A stretch of 64,000 nucleotides of DNA, from assembly GCA_934481445.1 (NCBI GenBank), contig CAKSPC010000002.1, positions 35,432 through 99,431 on the forward strand. Reading direction: 5' to 3'. Positions 46,901 to 54,558 of the stretch are shown here, one piece after another. The position numbers were made by a program, and so were the translations under genes. The stretch is from an uncultured Oscillospiraceae bacterium (GTDB taxonomy: Bacteria > Bacillota > Clostridia > Oscillospirales > Ruminococcaceae). The notes beneath the pieces were generated by a model. It worked only from the letters and a program-made list of their open reading frames with translations, did not search any database and was not told the DNA's origin. The stretch's first letter is position 1; each line of letters starts with the position of its first letter.

Positions 46901-47476
46901 TCGGAGCGATACGAATTCCAGACTGCGCAGTTAAGCGACATAGAAAAATCCAAGCGCGAGCTTGAAAAGCTCATAGAGCAGCTTACGGAGGATATAAAAA
47001 CGCGGTTCCTGCACAGCTTTGAGGACATCAACACGCACTTCAAGGAGATATTCGTGCAGATATTCGGCGACGGCGCGCATGCGGAACTGGAACTCACCGA
47101 TCCCGATGATGTGCTGAATTCCGGCATAGAGATAAACGCCGCGCCCCCGGGAAAGGTAATAAAGAACCTTATCTCCCTTTCCGGCGGCGAGCAGACTATG
47201 GTTGCCATCACGATTTATTTCGCGATACTTATGCACCGCCCCACGCCGTTTTGTATGCTCGACGAGGTCGACGCGGCGCTGGACGATGTGAATGTCGACA
47301 AGTATATTTCCTACCTTAATCAGTTCAGCAATCAGACGCAGCTTATGGTAATAACCCACCGCCGCGGCACTATTGAGGGCTGCGAGGTGCTGTACGGCGT
47401 ATTTATGCAGGAAAAGGGAGTTTCCCGTCTGCTTCGCCGCGAGCTTACCGATGAACTTGATGTTGAACTAAAGTAA
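43907..47476 (+). CDS. smc: Chromosome segregation protein SMC
   Basis: 1189 residues, full length. The N-terminal head has Walker A GSNGNGKSN and the Q-loop region RWVMGEQGAKTLRG. Two long coiled coils flank a hinge at about 510-660 (IHGIVADVITVDEKYVLAIETVLQ...GGSFTGGSR). The C-terminal head has the ABC signature LSGGEQ at 1091-1096 and Walker B CMLDEVDAALDD with Glu1120. It condenses and separates chromosomes together with ScpA and ScpB, which are not in the window. Confidence 0.98.
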   Translation: MFFKTLEIHGFKSFADKTVLNFDTKTTAVVGSNGNGKSNISDALRWVMGEQGAKTLRGEKMEDVIFHGTVERKPMGFAKVALTMDNTDRALSVDADEVVISRKLYRSGESEYLINGQKSRLKDIQELLMGTGLGRDGYSIIGQGRVAEIVNARGTQRREIFEEAAGVSLFLHKKADAEKQLATAEENITRQRDIIRMDEERLPILKKQSEKAALASELMTQKKELEISVSVAKLNERREQLKKLDDDLLLNRGECEHYDRDAQRAQDEIEKLADEKLSVQGTLERCRSGIQAANDELAEKRAAVQVAENDLRHNEQRRTELTEQLKNAEQSSADFDSRISEINSRIADKQAEADALDKKMEQAGGELSEISKKSSEAGAEFSAVEGELAEAYRSKSEAEIAAAQSEHSAQEAEEQKKVFLADLEDSEGKTAQYNEELSQAKAAVQSVTEERETMKNRIAGCEKLNEGKKRRMNEARAALDEVNAKLGEKQQRYRVLSDIEKSKEGYYRSVKEVMNASEQNRLSGIHGIVADVITVDEKYVLAIETVLQPVMQNIIVDNEETANRCIRFLKETGAGRATFYPLTSMRGRNLNEPRLMSERGFEGIASELVECADEYTEIIKNLLGTTAVVDDIATATYIGKKYGYKFRIVTLDGQLVNAGGSFTGGSRINKGGIISRKQEIDALYTEVTVLRQSVKDKTEEYSRYQAEAAKSAIEMEGMQDRLRELDGEEIRANAEISRLNSLIEQLSKQGETSKQTLARFDAQIAQQRGTADEQHKIASQAQEKISQLESVHAEQSAGRKEFEEHIRSLSEQIQQLNLDKLSALKDIDALKIEIRSAENNRRMMLENSGGYKQAMADLDESDRNIRENIERIRLEIENGSGELTEKNSEITRLSGEISGLEQRINELHREINEAGGNKEKFSREVARLEERRASMQKSYDSIVSLLFENYDLTVSQATEQTQLPENLMVAENDLAELNKRINSLGIVNMASIEEYREVSERYEFQTAQLSDIEKSKRELEKLIEQLTEDIKTRFLHSFEDINTHFKEIFVQIFGDGAHAELELTDPDDVLNSGIEINAAPPGKVIKNLISLSGGEQTMVAITIYFAILMHRPTPFCMLDEVDAALDDVNVDKYISYLNQFSNQTQLMVITHRRGTIEGCEVLYGVFMQEKGVSRLLRRELTDELDVELK

Positions 47477-47492
47477 ACCGAACGGAGGTTTT

Positions 47493-48737
47493 ATGGGATT
47501 TTTTGATAAATTCAGAAAGAAAAAGCCACAGGTAGAGGAAAGCGTTACCGAGGAGCAGGAACTGACCGAAGCTGCGGAAGAACCCTCGGAGCAGCCCGAA
47601 GAAATACCACCCGAGGAACATTCCGGGCAGCCCGCCGAGATGTTCTCCGAAACACCGGACATCCTTTCCGAAGCCGCCGAGGAAAATGCAGAAAGCATTT
47701 TCGGTGCGGAAGAAGCCGGCGCCCCCGCCGAAGCGGAGGAAGCCGCCTTTGAGAAAATGACCGAGGAGCTTTTCGAGCCAACCGCCGAGGAAACCGAGGA
47801 CATCCCCGAGGAAGCGGAAGCGCCGAAGCACGAGGGGCTGTTCACAAAGCTGAAAAACGGTCTGAAAAAGACCCGCGACGGCTTCATAAGCAAGGTCGAG
47901 CAGCTTATCAATTCCTTTACGAAAATAGACGAGGACTTCTTCGACGAGCTGGAGGAAACGCTGATACTTTCGGATATCGGCGCGGAAACCTCCATGGAAA
48001 TATGCGACAGGCTCCGCAAGGAGGTAAAGCGCACAGGCACCACCGACCCCGCCGAGGTAAAGACCCTGCTCCGCGGGATCATCGCGGAGATGCTGACAGG
48101 CGGAAACGAGCTGGTGCTTGATACCAAGCCGTCGGTGATAATGGTCATCGGCGTAAACGGTGCGGGAAAGACCACCACCATCGGCAAGCTTGCGGCAAAC
48201 CTCAGGCGCAGCGGAAAGCGCGTTATCGTTGCGGCGGCGGATACGTTCAGAGCGGCGGCGATAGACCAGCTCAATGTGTGGACCGACCGCGCGGGGGTAG
48301 AGATAGTAAAGCACAGCGAGGGCAGCGACCCTGCGGCGGTGGTTTTCGACGCGATAAGCGCGGCAAAGGCGCGCGGCGCGGATGTTGTCCTCTGCGATAC
48401 CGCGGGCAGACTTCACAATAAAAAGAACCTCATGGAGGAACTGAAGAAGATAGCAAGGGTGGTTTCGCGCGAACTCCCGGGCGCTTCGGTGGAAACTCTG
48501 CTGGTTCTTGATGCAACAACAGGACAAAATGCAGTCAATCAGGCCAAGCTTTTCAGTGAAAGTGCCGAAATTACGGGAATTGTTCTCACAAAGCTTGACG
48601 GAACCGCAAAAGGTGGTATAATAATACCTATAAAGAATGAACTCGGCATACCCGTGAAGCTTGTGGGCGTCGGCGAGAAAATAGACGATCTCCAGCCGTT
48701 CATCCCTGCGGATTATGTTGAGGCTCTGTTTGAGTAA
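47493..48737 (+). CDS. ftsY: Signal recognition particle receptor FtsY
   Basis: 414 residues. An acidic N-terminal A domain (~1-110, rich in Glu, Ala and Pro) precedes the helical N domain (LFTKLKNGLKKTRDGF). The GTPase G domain has GVNGAGKTTTIGKLA from Gly220, then DTFRAAAIDQL, DTAGRLHNK and TKLDGTAKGG. It receives ribosome-SRP complexes at the membrane. It lies 16 nt after smc. The ribosome site is ACGGAGG. Confidence 0.97.
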   Translation: MGFFDKFRKKKPQVEESVTEEQELTEAAEEPSEQPEEIPPEEHSGQPAEMFSETPDILSEAAEENAESIFGAEEAGAPAEAEEAAFEKMTEELFEPTAEETEDIPEEAEAPKHEGLFTKLKNGLKKTRDGFISKVEQLINSFTKIDEDFFDELEETLILSDIGAETSMEICDRLRKEVKRTGTTDPAEVKTLLRGIIAEMLTGGNELVLDTKPSVIMVIGVNGAGKTTTIGKLAANLRRSGKRVIVAAADTFRAAAIDQLNVWTDRAGVEIVKHSEGSDPAAVVFDAISAAKARGADVVLCDTAGRLHNKKNLMEELKKIARVVSRELPGASVETLLVLDATTGQNAVNQAKLFSESAEITGIVLTKLDGTAKGGIIIPIKNELGIPVKLVGVGEKIDDLQPFIPADYVEALFE

Positions 48738-48769
48738 ATAATATATTTTTTATATTGAAAGGAACTAAA

Positions 48770-49417
48770 ATGAAACATCATCACAAATCCGGAGAAGATA
48801 AACCCGCCGCCAACACGCCTGTCCGACAGCGGATAGTTATCGCCTCCGACAATCAGGGTAAGATACGCGAATTCAGACAGCTTCTCAGACCCTATGGCTT
48901 CGAGGCGATATCCATGCGAGAGGCAGGCTTTACAGGCGAGATAATCGAGGACGGAGATACCTTTGAAGAAAACGCGCACATCAAGGCGCGCGCTGTGTTC
49001 GAGGCAACGCATCTTCCCACCATCGCAGACGACAGCGGTCTTGAAATAGACTTTCTCGACGGCGCCCCGGGAGTATATTCCGCGCGCTATGCAGGAGAGG
49101 GCGCGACCGACAAGGAGCGCTGCAAAAAGGTCCTGGAGGAGATGCACGGCGTTGCACGCCCGCTGCGCGATGCACGCTTCGTATGCTCGATATATTTTAT
49201 CTACGCAGAGGACGATGAGTATTCCGTAAACGGCATTGTTGAGGGATACATAGGCGATGAAATGGTAGGAACCAACGGCTTCGGCTATGACCCCATATTC
49301 ATGCTGGATGAGGACGAGAGCATGGCGACCGTCGACGCGGAGGAAAAGAACAAGATTTCCCACCGCGCGAAGGCATTTGAGCAGCTCGCGGAAATATTAA
49401 AGGAGAAATTTTCTTAA
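48770..49417 (+). CDS. XTP/dITP pyrophosphatase (RdgB/HAM1 family)
   Basis: 215 residues from ATG 48770 (AAAGGA upstream; a TTG at 48755 overlaps that site). The core starts RIVIASDNQGKIREFRQLL after a ~25-residue His/Lys-rich extension not usual for the family. FEENAHIKARAV, IADDSGLEIDFLDGAPGVYSARYAG and TNGFGYDPIFML are diagnostic. It removes non-standard purine nucleotides from the pool. Confidence 0.95.
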   Translation: MKHHHKSGEDKPAANTPVRQRIVIASDNQGKIREFRQLLRPYGFEAISMREAGFTGEIIEDGDTFEENAHIKARAVFEATHLPTIADDSGLEIDFLDGAPGVYSARYAGEGATDKERCKKVLEEMHGVARPLRDARFVCSIYFIYAEDDEYSVNGIVEGYIGDEMVGTNGFGYDPIFMLDEDESMATVDAEEKNKISHRAKAFEQLAEILKEKFS

Positions 49418-49713
49418 TGCTTACAAGTAAACAGAGGGCGCACCTGCGCTCCATCGCTCAGGGCTACAACTGCATTTTCTATGTCGGAAAGCAGGGCATA
49501 GGCGACGAGCTCATAAAGCAGCTTGACGACGCTATCAACGCGCGCGAGCTTATCAAGGTCGGCGTGCAGGAGAACTGCGATTATTCATCCCGCGAGGCGG
49601 CGGACGCCATCGCGGAGCAGCTCGGCGCGGATGTCGTTCAGGTCATCGGGCGCAAGTTCGTGCTCTGGCGCAGAAGCAAGGATCCCAAGAAGAGGGTGAT
49701 CGAGCTTGACTAA
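49417..49713 (+). CDS. yhbY: YhbY-family RNA-binding protein
   Basis: 98 residues forming a CRM domain: LTSKQRAHLRSIAQ at the start, FYVGKQGIGDELIKQLDDAINARELIKV in the middle and GRKFVLWRRSKDPKK at the end. It probably binds the pre-50S ribosomal particle. The start overlaps the previous stop by 1 nt (TAATG). Confidence 0.95.
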   Translation: MLTSKQRAHLRSIAQGYNCIFYVGKQGIGDELIKQLDDAINARELIKVGVQENCDYSSREAADAIAEQLGADVVQVIGRKFVLWRRSKDPKKRVIELD

Positions 49714-50290
49714 GACGGGAATATTCGGCGGAGCGTTCAACCCCGTGCACAACGGCCATGTAAGGCTCGCCGAGGAAGCAGTGAAGCAGCTGAAATTAAA
49801 AAAGCTTCTGATTATCCCCACGTTCGAATCCCCGCACAAGGCAACAAAGCTTGCCCCGTTCGACGACAGGGCGGAGATGTGCAGGCGCGCATTCGGCCAC
49901 ATCGCGGGCGCGGAAATTTCGGATATAGAGCGCAGGCTCGGCGGTACAAGCTTTACCATCAACACTATCCGCGAGCTGAAGCGTCAGTTCCCCGATGATC
50001 AGTTTTTCCTGCTTATCGGCGGGGATATGCTGTACAGCTTTGATCAGTGGTTCAAGTATGAAGCGATCCTGAACGAAGCTAAGGTCTGCGCAGTGGCGAG
50101 GGGCGGCGACAGCTATCCCGATATGCTGGAATTCGCAAACGAGATGGGAAAGATACGCGTTCTTCCGACGCAGGCGGTGGATATAAGCTCCACGGAAATA
50201 AGGGAGAAGATCGCCGCAGGCGAGGATATCGCGGGGCTTGTTCCCGATGGCGCGGCGGAATACATCGCGGAACACTGTCTTTACCGCTGA
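49706..50290 (+). CDS. nadD: Nicotinate-nucleotide adenylyltransferase
   Basis: 194 residues with a TTG start overlapping yhbY by 8 nt (GAGGGTG upstream). The nucleotidyltransferase motif GGAFNPVHNGH is at 8-18, and the second motif SSTEIREKI lies near residue 170. It makes nicotinate adenine dinucleotide from NaMN and ATP for NAD synthesis. Confidence 0.97.
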   Translation: MTKTGIFGGAFNPVHNGHVRLAEEAVKQLKLKKLLIIPTFESPHKATKLAPFDDRAEMCRRAFGHIAGAEISDIERRLGGTSFTINTIRELKRQFPDDQFFLLIGGDMLYSFDQWFKYEAILNEAKVCAVARGGDSYPDMLEFANEMGKIRVLPTQAVDISSTEIREKIAAGEDIAGLVPDGAAEYIAEHCLYR

Positions 50291-50316
50291 AACTGCATAC
50301 ACGGAGGTAATCATCC

Positions 50317-50910
50317 TTGAGCAGATACGAGGAATATGACAAATACGAAAAGCTGTTAAAGGAGCGCCTTTCAAAGAAGCGCTTTACCCACAGCATGAAC
50401 GTTGCGGAGGCGTGCTATGACCTCGCCGAACATTACGGCGCGGATGAAAAGCGCAGCTATCTTGCGGGAATGCTTCATGATATCATGAAAGAGGATCTTC
50501 CCGAGCGGCAGAAGCAGTTCACCGTTGACAGCGGACTGTCCCCGGACCCGGCGGAGGTTTATACCCCCGCGCTGTGGCATGCCGTTGCCGGCGGTTATTA
50601 CGTCCGCGAGAAGCTTAAAATAGACGACGAGGAGATAATCTGCGCGATACGCTTCCATACCGTCGGCTGCGCAAAGATGACGCTTATCGAGAAGATAGTT
50701 TATCTCGGCGACATGATATCTGCGGAGCGCGATTACAAGGATGTTGACAAGTTCCGCAAAATTTGCTATGATGATATAAACAAGGCAATGTCCGTTGCGC
50801 TGATTTATCAGATCAAGAACGTGTGCGCAAAGTGCGGTATGCTTCCGCGGTACACGGTTTCGGCGTATAATTATTATCTTAAATACAATAAAAACAAGGA
50901 GAGCTTATGA
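50317..50910 (+). CDS. yqeK: HD-domain hydrolase YqeK
   Basis: 197 residues with a TTG start (ACGGAGGTAA upstream). HD-superfamily metal site: RFTHSMNVAEACYDLAEHYG, YLAGMLHDIMKE and HAVAGGYYVREKL. Characterised YqeK proteins hydrolyse Ap4A to two ADP. The order nadD-yqeK-rsfS is conserved in Firmicutes. It overlaps rsfS by 4 nt. Confidence 0.94.
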   Translation: MSRYEEYDKYEKLLKERLSKKRFTHSMNVAEACYDLAEHYGADEKRSYLAGMLHDIMKEDLPERQKQFTVDSGLSPDPAEVYTPALWHAVAGGYYVREKLKIDDEEIICAIRFHTVGCAKMTLIEKIVYLGDMISAERDYKDVDKFRKICYDDINKAMSVALIYQIKNVCAKCGMLPRYTVSAYNYYLKYNKNKESL

Positions 50911-51263
50911 CCGACAGAGAAGAATTAGAAATCGCCGTAAAGGCGCTTGATTCCAAAAAGGCCGAAAAGATAAAGGCATTAAAGGTCGGCGACCTTACCA
51001 TACTTGCGAATTATTTCGTAATCGCCTCCGCTTCCAGCGCGACCCATGTAAAGGCACTGGCGGACGAGGTGGAATATCAGCTCGGGCTCAAGGGCGTCCA
51101 GCCCAAGAGCGTAGAGGGTATTCAGAGCAGAAACTGGATCGTACTGGATTATGTCGATATCATCGTGCACGTTTTCCTTGACGAAACGAGAGATTTCTAT
51201 CAGCTCGAGCACCTCTGGACTGACGGCACAGAGGTCGATATTTCCGACATAATTACGGATTGA
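50907..51263 (+). CDS. rsfS: Ribosomal silencing factor RsfS
   Basis: 118 residues. DLTILANYFVIASASSATHVKALADEVEYQL and NWIVLDYVDIIVHVFLDETRDFYQLEHLW are diagnostic. RsfS binds L14 and keeps 50S and 30S subunits apart when nutrients are scarce. The ATGA overlap with yqeK indicates coupled translation. Confidence 0.96.
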   Translation: MTDREELEIAVKALDSKKAEKIKALKVGDLTILANYFVIASASSATHVKALADEVEYQLGLKGVQPKSVEGIQSRNWIVLDYVDIIVHVFLDETRDFYQLEHLWTDGTEVDISDIITD

Positions 51264-51293
51264 AAAAAATTCAAAAAAAAACCGAATAACTAC

Positions 51294-51322
51294 TTGACAA
51301 AATGGTATATATGGTGTATAAT
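51294..51322 (+). promoter_or_regulatory. Promoter of rpsU
   Basis: TTGACA (51294-51299) and TATAAT (51317-51322), both exact consensus, are 17 bp apart. Confidence 0.9.
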
Positions 51323-51395
51323 CTAATATATACTTTTTGTATAACTACTTTTTTGTAGATAACCTATGCCCGATGGCAAAGGGAGGGAAATATAG

Positions 51396-51569
51396 ATGGC
51401 AGAAATTCGTCTTGGCAAAAATGAATCTCTTGATACCGCTCTCAAGCGCTTCAAGCGTTCATGCGCAAGGGACGGCGTTCTTGCTGAAGTTCGTAAAAGA
51501 GAGCATTACGAAAAGCCTTCGGTAAAACGTAAAAAGAAGTCCGAAGCTGCTCGCAAGCGCAAGTTCTGA
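51396..51569 (+). CDS. rpsU: 30S ribosomal protein S21
   Basis: 57 residues: [19 protein letters not shown], then [23 protein letters not shown], ending in a Lys/Arg-rich tail. It is a small-subunit protein near the mRNA exit. A GGGAGGG ribosome site lies 10 nt before the ATG. It has its own strong promoter and a terminator 57 nt after the stop. Confidence 0.97.
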   Translation: MAEIRLGKNESLDTALKRFKRSCARDGVLAEVRKREHYEKPSVKRKKKSEAARKRKF

Positions 51570-51625
51570 TTCGGAACTTATCTGATTTAGAGTTTGCCTT
51601 GTGCTACTTAAAATCGACGATTGAG

Positions 51626-51652
51626 GCGGGCAGATTATGCCCGCTTTAATTG
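51626..51652 (+). terminator. Terminator after rpsU
   Basis: GCGGGCA (51626-51632) pairs with TGCCCGC (51638-51644) around GATTA and is followed by TTTAATTGT. Confidence 0.75.
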
Positions 51653-51674
51653 TATGTAAGAATATGAGGTGGCT

Positions 51675-52175
51675 ATGCTGTTTAAGCCGACATTCTGGCT
51701 GAAAAGCGTTTTGCAGATAAACGCGGATTTTCTTGAAAAGAACCATGTAAAGGCGCTTGTGCTGGACATGGACAACACGCTTTCCATGCACGGAAACCCC
51801 GCTGCGGAGGAGGGCGTGACCGAGTGGCTCGACGAAATGCGGGCGCTTGGGATAAAAATGCGCGTGGTTTCCAACAACACAAACAAGCGCGTAGCACCGC
51901 TGGCGGCAATGCTGGGGCTGGAGTTCACGGCGAACGGCGCAAAGCCGCTTACTTTCGGCATAACCCGCGCGATGAAGGCTATGGGCGCCGGCAGGGAGGA
52001 AACCCTTGTCGTCGGCGACCAGATCTTCACGGATGTTATGGCGGGAAACCTTAAAGGCGTAAGGACGGTGCTTGTTGAGCCGTTCCATCTTGAGAAAACA
52101 TGGACGTTCCGCCTCAAAAGGCGGCTGGAGAGCGTTGTCTTTCACAGGGATTATTCGAAACTGGAGTTGAAATAA
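51675..52175 (+). CDS. yqeG: YqeG-family HAD phosphatase
   Basis: 166 residues from ATG 51675 (TGAGG upstream; an in-frame GTG at 51669 overlaps that site). HAD motif I is LVLDMDNTL with Asp31 and Asp33; motif II is VVSNNTNK; motif III is the Lys of NGAKPL, with VVGDQIFTD as motif IV. The family resembles mitochondrial phosphatidylglycerophosphate phosphatase, but bacterial members are poorly studied. The stop overlaps the next start (TAATG). Confidence 0.9.
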   Translation: MLFKPTFWLKSVLQINADFLEKNHVKALVLDMDNTLSMHGNPAAEEGVTEWLDEMRALGIKMRVVSNNTNKRVAPLAAMLGLEFTANGAKPLTFGITRAMKAMGAGREETLVVGDQIFTDVMAGNLKGVRTVLVEPFHLEKTWTFRLKRRLESVVFHRDYSKLELK

Positions 52176-53017
52176 TGGCGATATCATTCGGACCGGGCGG
52201 CAATTCCATAAGCTGGGGCAAGCGTAAGTTCCCGCAGGATCTCCCCGAATACCTGATCTCAATGGGACTTAACGGATATGAAGTTGAATGCGGCAGGGGC
52301 GTGCGCATAAGCGCTGCAACAACGGAGCTTCTCCCGTCCCTTGCAAAGGAGCACGGGATAAATGTAACGCTCCATGCGCCGTATTTCATCTCGCTTTCTT
52401 CCGTGACGGAGGAAACGCGGCTCAAGAGCGTGGATTATATCCTCCAGTCAGCGCAGGCGGCGAAGTCCGTCGGGGCGAGGAAAATAGTCGTCCATTCGGG
52501 AAGCTGCTCGAAAATGTCCCGCGAGGAAGCGACCGCCCTTGCGGCGGATACGCTCAGGCGCTCGCAGGCGGCACTTGATGAGGCGGGTCTGTCCGACATC
52601 ATCATCTGCCCCGAAACTATGGGCAAGATAAACCAGCTCGGCACTCTTGAAGAGGTGCTGGAGCTCTGCGGCGTGGACGAGAGATTTCTTCCCACGGTGG
52701 ATTTCGGGCACCTTAACGCCCGCACCCTCGGCGGCATAAAGTCGCGGGAGGATTACGCCGCCATGCTCGACCTTATCGAAAATAAACTCGGCTTCGAGCG
52801 GCTTTCAAATATGCACATTCATTTCAGCAAGATTGAATACACCACCGGCGGTGAAAAGCGCCATCTTACCTTTGATGATTTCGTGTACGGTCCCGATTTC
52901 GAGCCGCTGATGGAAGAGATACACAAGCGCGGAATGCAGCCGTCCATAATCTGCGAGTCCGACGGAACCCAGGCGGAGGACGCCGCAACAATGAAGCGCT
53001 ATTTCGAGTCGCTATAA
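52175..53017 (+). CDS. nfo: Endonuclease IV-like TIM-barrel protein
   Basis: 280 residues from ATG 52175; the frame is open further upstream but GGAG fits this start. LHAPYFISLSS, ARKIVVHSG, IICPETMGK and LPTVDFGHLNAR are metal-binding segments of AP endonuclease IV, and HIHFS is near the C-terminus. It probably cuts DNA at abasic sites with zinc. A sugar-phosphate isomerase/epimerase with the same fold is the main alternative. Confidence 0.82.
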   Translation: MAISFGPGGNSISWGKRKFPQDLPEYLISMGLNGYEVECGRGVRISAATTELLPSLAKEHGINVTLHAPYFISLSSVTEETRLKSVDYILQSAQAAKSVGARKIVVHSGSCSKMSREEATALAADTLRRSQAALDEAGLSDIIICPETMGKINQLGTLEEVLELCGVDERFLPTVDFGHLNARTLGGIKSREDYAAMLDLIENKLGFERLSNMHIHFSKIEYTTGGEKRHLTFDDFVYGPDFEPLMEEIHKRGMQPSIICESDGTQAEDAATMKRYFESL

Positions 53018-53029
53018 CGGGGGCAGGCT

Positions 53030-54088
53030 ATGTCAGTATATAGTGACAAATCGCTTTCATATGCGATGAAGTGCATAAACAATCAGATATTATGCTATCT
53101 CTCCGCCTGCGAGGAGGAGCAGCATCATCTCAACGCAGCCGAGGAAGCAATAACAAAGTATCTGGTTCCCCGGGTGGAAGAATTACTCGCCGAGGACGGC
53201 ATGAACGGCGGAGAACATTCCATGTCCCGCAAGATGAATCAGGGGCAGATGGGGCTGTTTTACAATAACAACTCATATCTTGCCAATCATCAGTTTGCAA
53301 AGGGTGTTCTCTGCGACGCCTACCGAAAAGCAGGCGTTCTTCCCGCGCAGGGCGCGCGCACCGTACAGTACGAGGGCGAAAGGCTGCTTTCCATGGTGGA
53401 TGATATCTGCGCCCCCGAGCCGAATTTCGACGAGTTTGCAAAGAAATATCACCGCGAGCTTCCGCTTGTCGGCAGGGATAGGCTTATGAACGGGCTGGGG
53501 CTTTCGCTTCAGCGTGTTGCGGAGCATGGCTTCCCGCACAGCGAGCTTGTGGATATGTCGGCTTACCAGAACGGAGTTTCGCTGTGGATAACGGCGGATA
53601 AAAAGGTCATGGATAATACGATGTTCGTGTTTATCAGCCACAATCGGCAGGCGTTTGATCTCGGCAGTCCGAAGCTTGAGAATGGCATGCTTTATGCGGG
53701 CGGAGTGGTGCAGCGGTACGATATCGTTTATGATTTCAAGCTGCCGAAACCTGAGGTTTCAAAGGACATCATGACCCTTTCCGTAAGCATAGACCTTGTG
53801 TACAGGGTCCTTGAAAACGGAACGCGCCATGTCAGCGATATTTCCGTTGATTTCACGCCGGAGGAATCCGCGAAGATTTGCGCGGTGATGAAGCGGCTGT
53901 ATTTTCCGCGGGAGTATTACACGCGCAAAAACGGGGATATCGTTACGCTCGGCGAGGAATTCACCAATAACTACTACTTACACCATGGCACGCCCGAGCA
54001 GAAAAAGGCTGTCAGCGATAAGCTGGAAGCAGTGGATCCCGGGTACAGGCGGATAATGGAGCTTTCAAGGCTGAACAAAAAATCCTGA
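53030..54088 (+). CDS. Protein of unknown function
   Basis: 352 residues that I do not recognise. No signal peptide or membrane helix is seen. The N-terminal ~100 residues look helical (SYAMKCINNQILCYLSACEEEQ) with polar, Asn/Gln-rich parts (KMNQGQMGLFYNNNSYLANHQFAK). The C-terminal half has alternating strands (IVYDFKLPKPEVSKDIMTLSVSIDLVYRVLENG). Codon use is like its neighbours. It lies 12 nt after the nfo-like gene and 20 nt before aroQ, so it is likely part of the same transcript. Confidence 0.85.
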   Translation: MSVYSDKSLSYAMKCINNQILCYLSACEEEQHHLNAAEEAITKYLVPRVEELLAEDGMNGGEHSMSRKMNQGQMGLFYNNNSYLANHQFAKGVLCDAYRKAGVLPAQGARTVQYEGERLLSMVDDICAPEPNFDEFAKKYHRELPLVGRDRLMNGLGLSLQRVAEHGFPHSELVDMSAYQNGVSLWITADKKVMDNTMFVFISHNRQAFDLGSPKLENGMLYAGGVVQRYDIVYDFKLPKPEVSKDIMTLSVSIDLVYRVLENGTRHVSDISVDFTPEESAKICAVMKRLYFPREYYTRKNGDIVTLGEEFTNNYYLHHGTPEQKKAVSDKLEAVDPGYRRIMELSRLNKKS

Positions 54089-54108
54089 AATATAACGGGG
54101 GTAATCAT

Positions 54109-54558
54109 ATGAAAAAAATACTGATAATGAACGGCCCTAATCTCAATCTTCTCGGCGAGCGCGAGCCTGCCATCTACGGCGGCGATACGCTCAAGTCCAT
54201 CAATGACGAGATACTTGCCAAGGCAAGGGAGTTGGGAGTCGAAACTTCATTCTATCAGAGCAATTCCGAGGGCGGACTTATCGACAGGCTGCACGAGTCG
54301 CGCCTTGACTGCGACGGGGTCATCCTCAACGCAGGCGCGTACACGCATTACAGCTACGCCATCCGCGACGCCATCGCGGCGATAAAGATACCCGTTATAG
54401 AGGTTCATCTTTCCAACGTGAACAGCCGCGACGAATTCCGCAGGAACAGCGTTATCGCGCCGGTTTGCAGGGGCACCATCGCTGGCTTCGGCAAGCTCAG
54501 CTATATGCTGGCGCTGTACGCGCTGTACAACATGCTCGGTGGCGCGGATGAACACTGA
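54109..54558 (+). CDS. aroQ: 3-dehydroquinate dehydratase, type II
   Basis: 149 residues. ILIMNGPNLNLLGEREPAIYGGDTL contains the catalytic Arg and Tyr. NSEGGLIDRLHE, LNAGAYTHYSYAIRDAI with the catalytic His and EVHLSNVNSRDEFR complete the active site. It dehydrates 3-dehydroquinate in the shikimate pathway. GGGGGTAA precedes the ATG. It overlaps the next gene. Confidence 0.97.
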   Translation: MKKILIMNGPNLNLLGEREPAIYGGDTLKSINDEILAKARELGVETSFYQSNSEGGLIDRLHESRLDCDGVILNAGAYTHYSYAIRDAIAAIKIPVIEVHLSNVNSRDEFRRNSVIAPVCRGTIAGFGKLSYMLALYALYNMLGGADEH

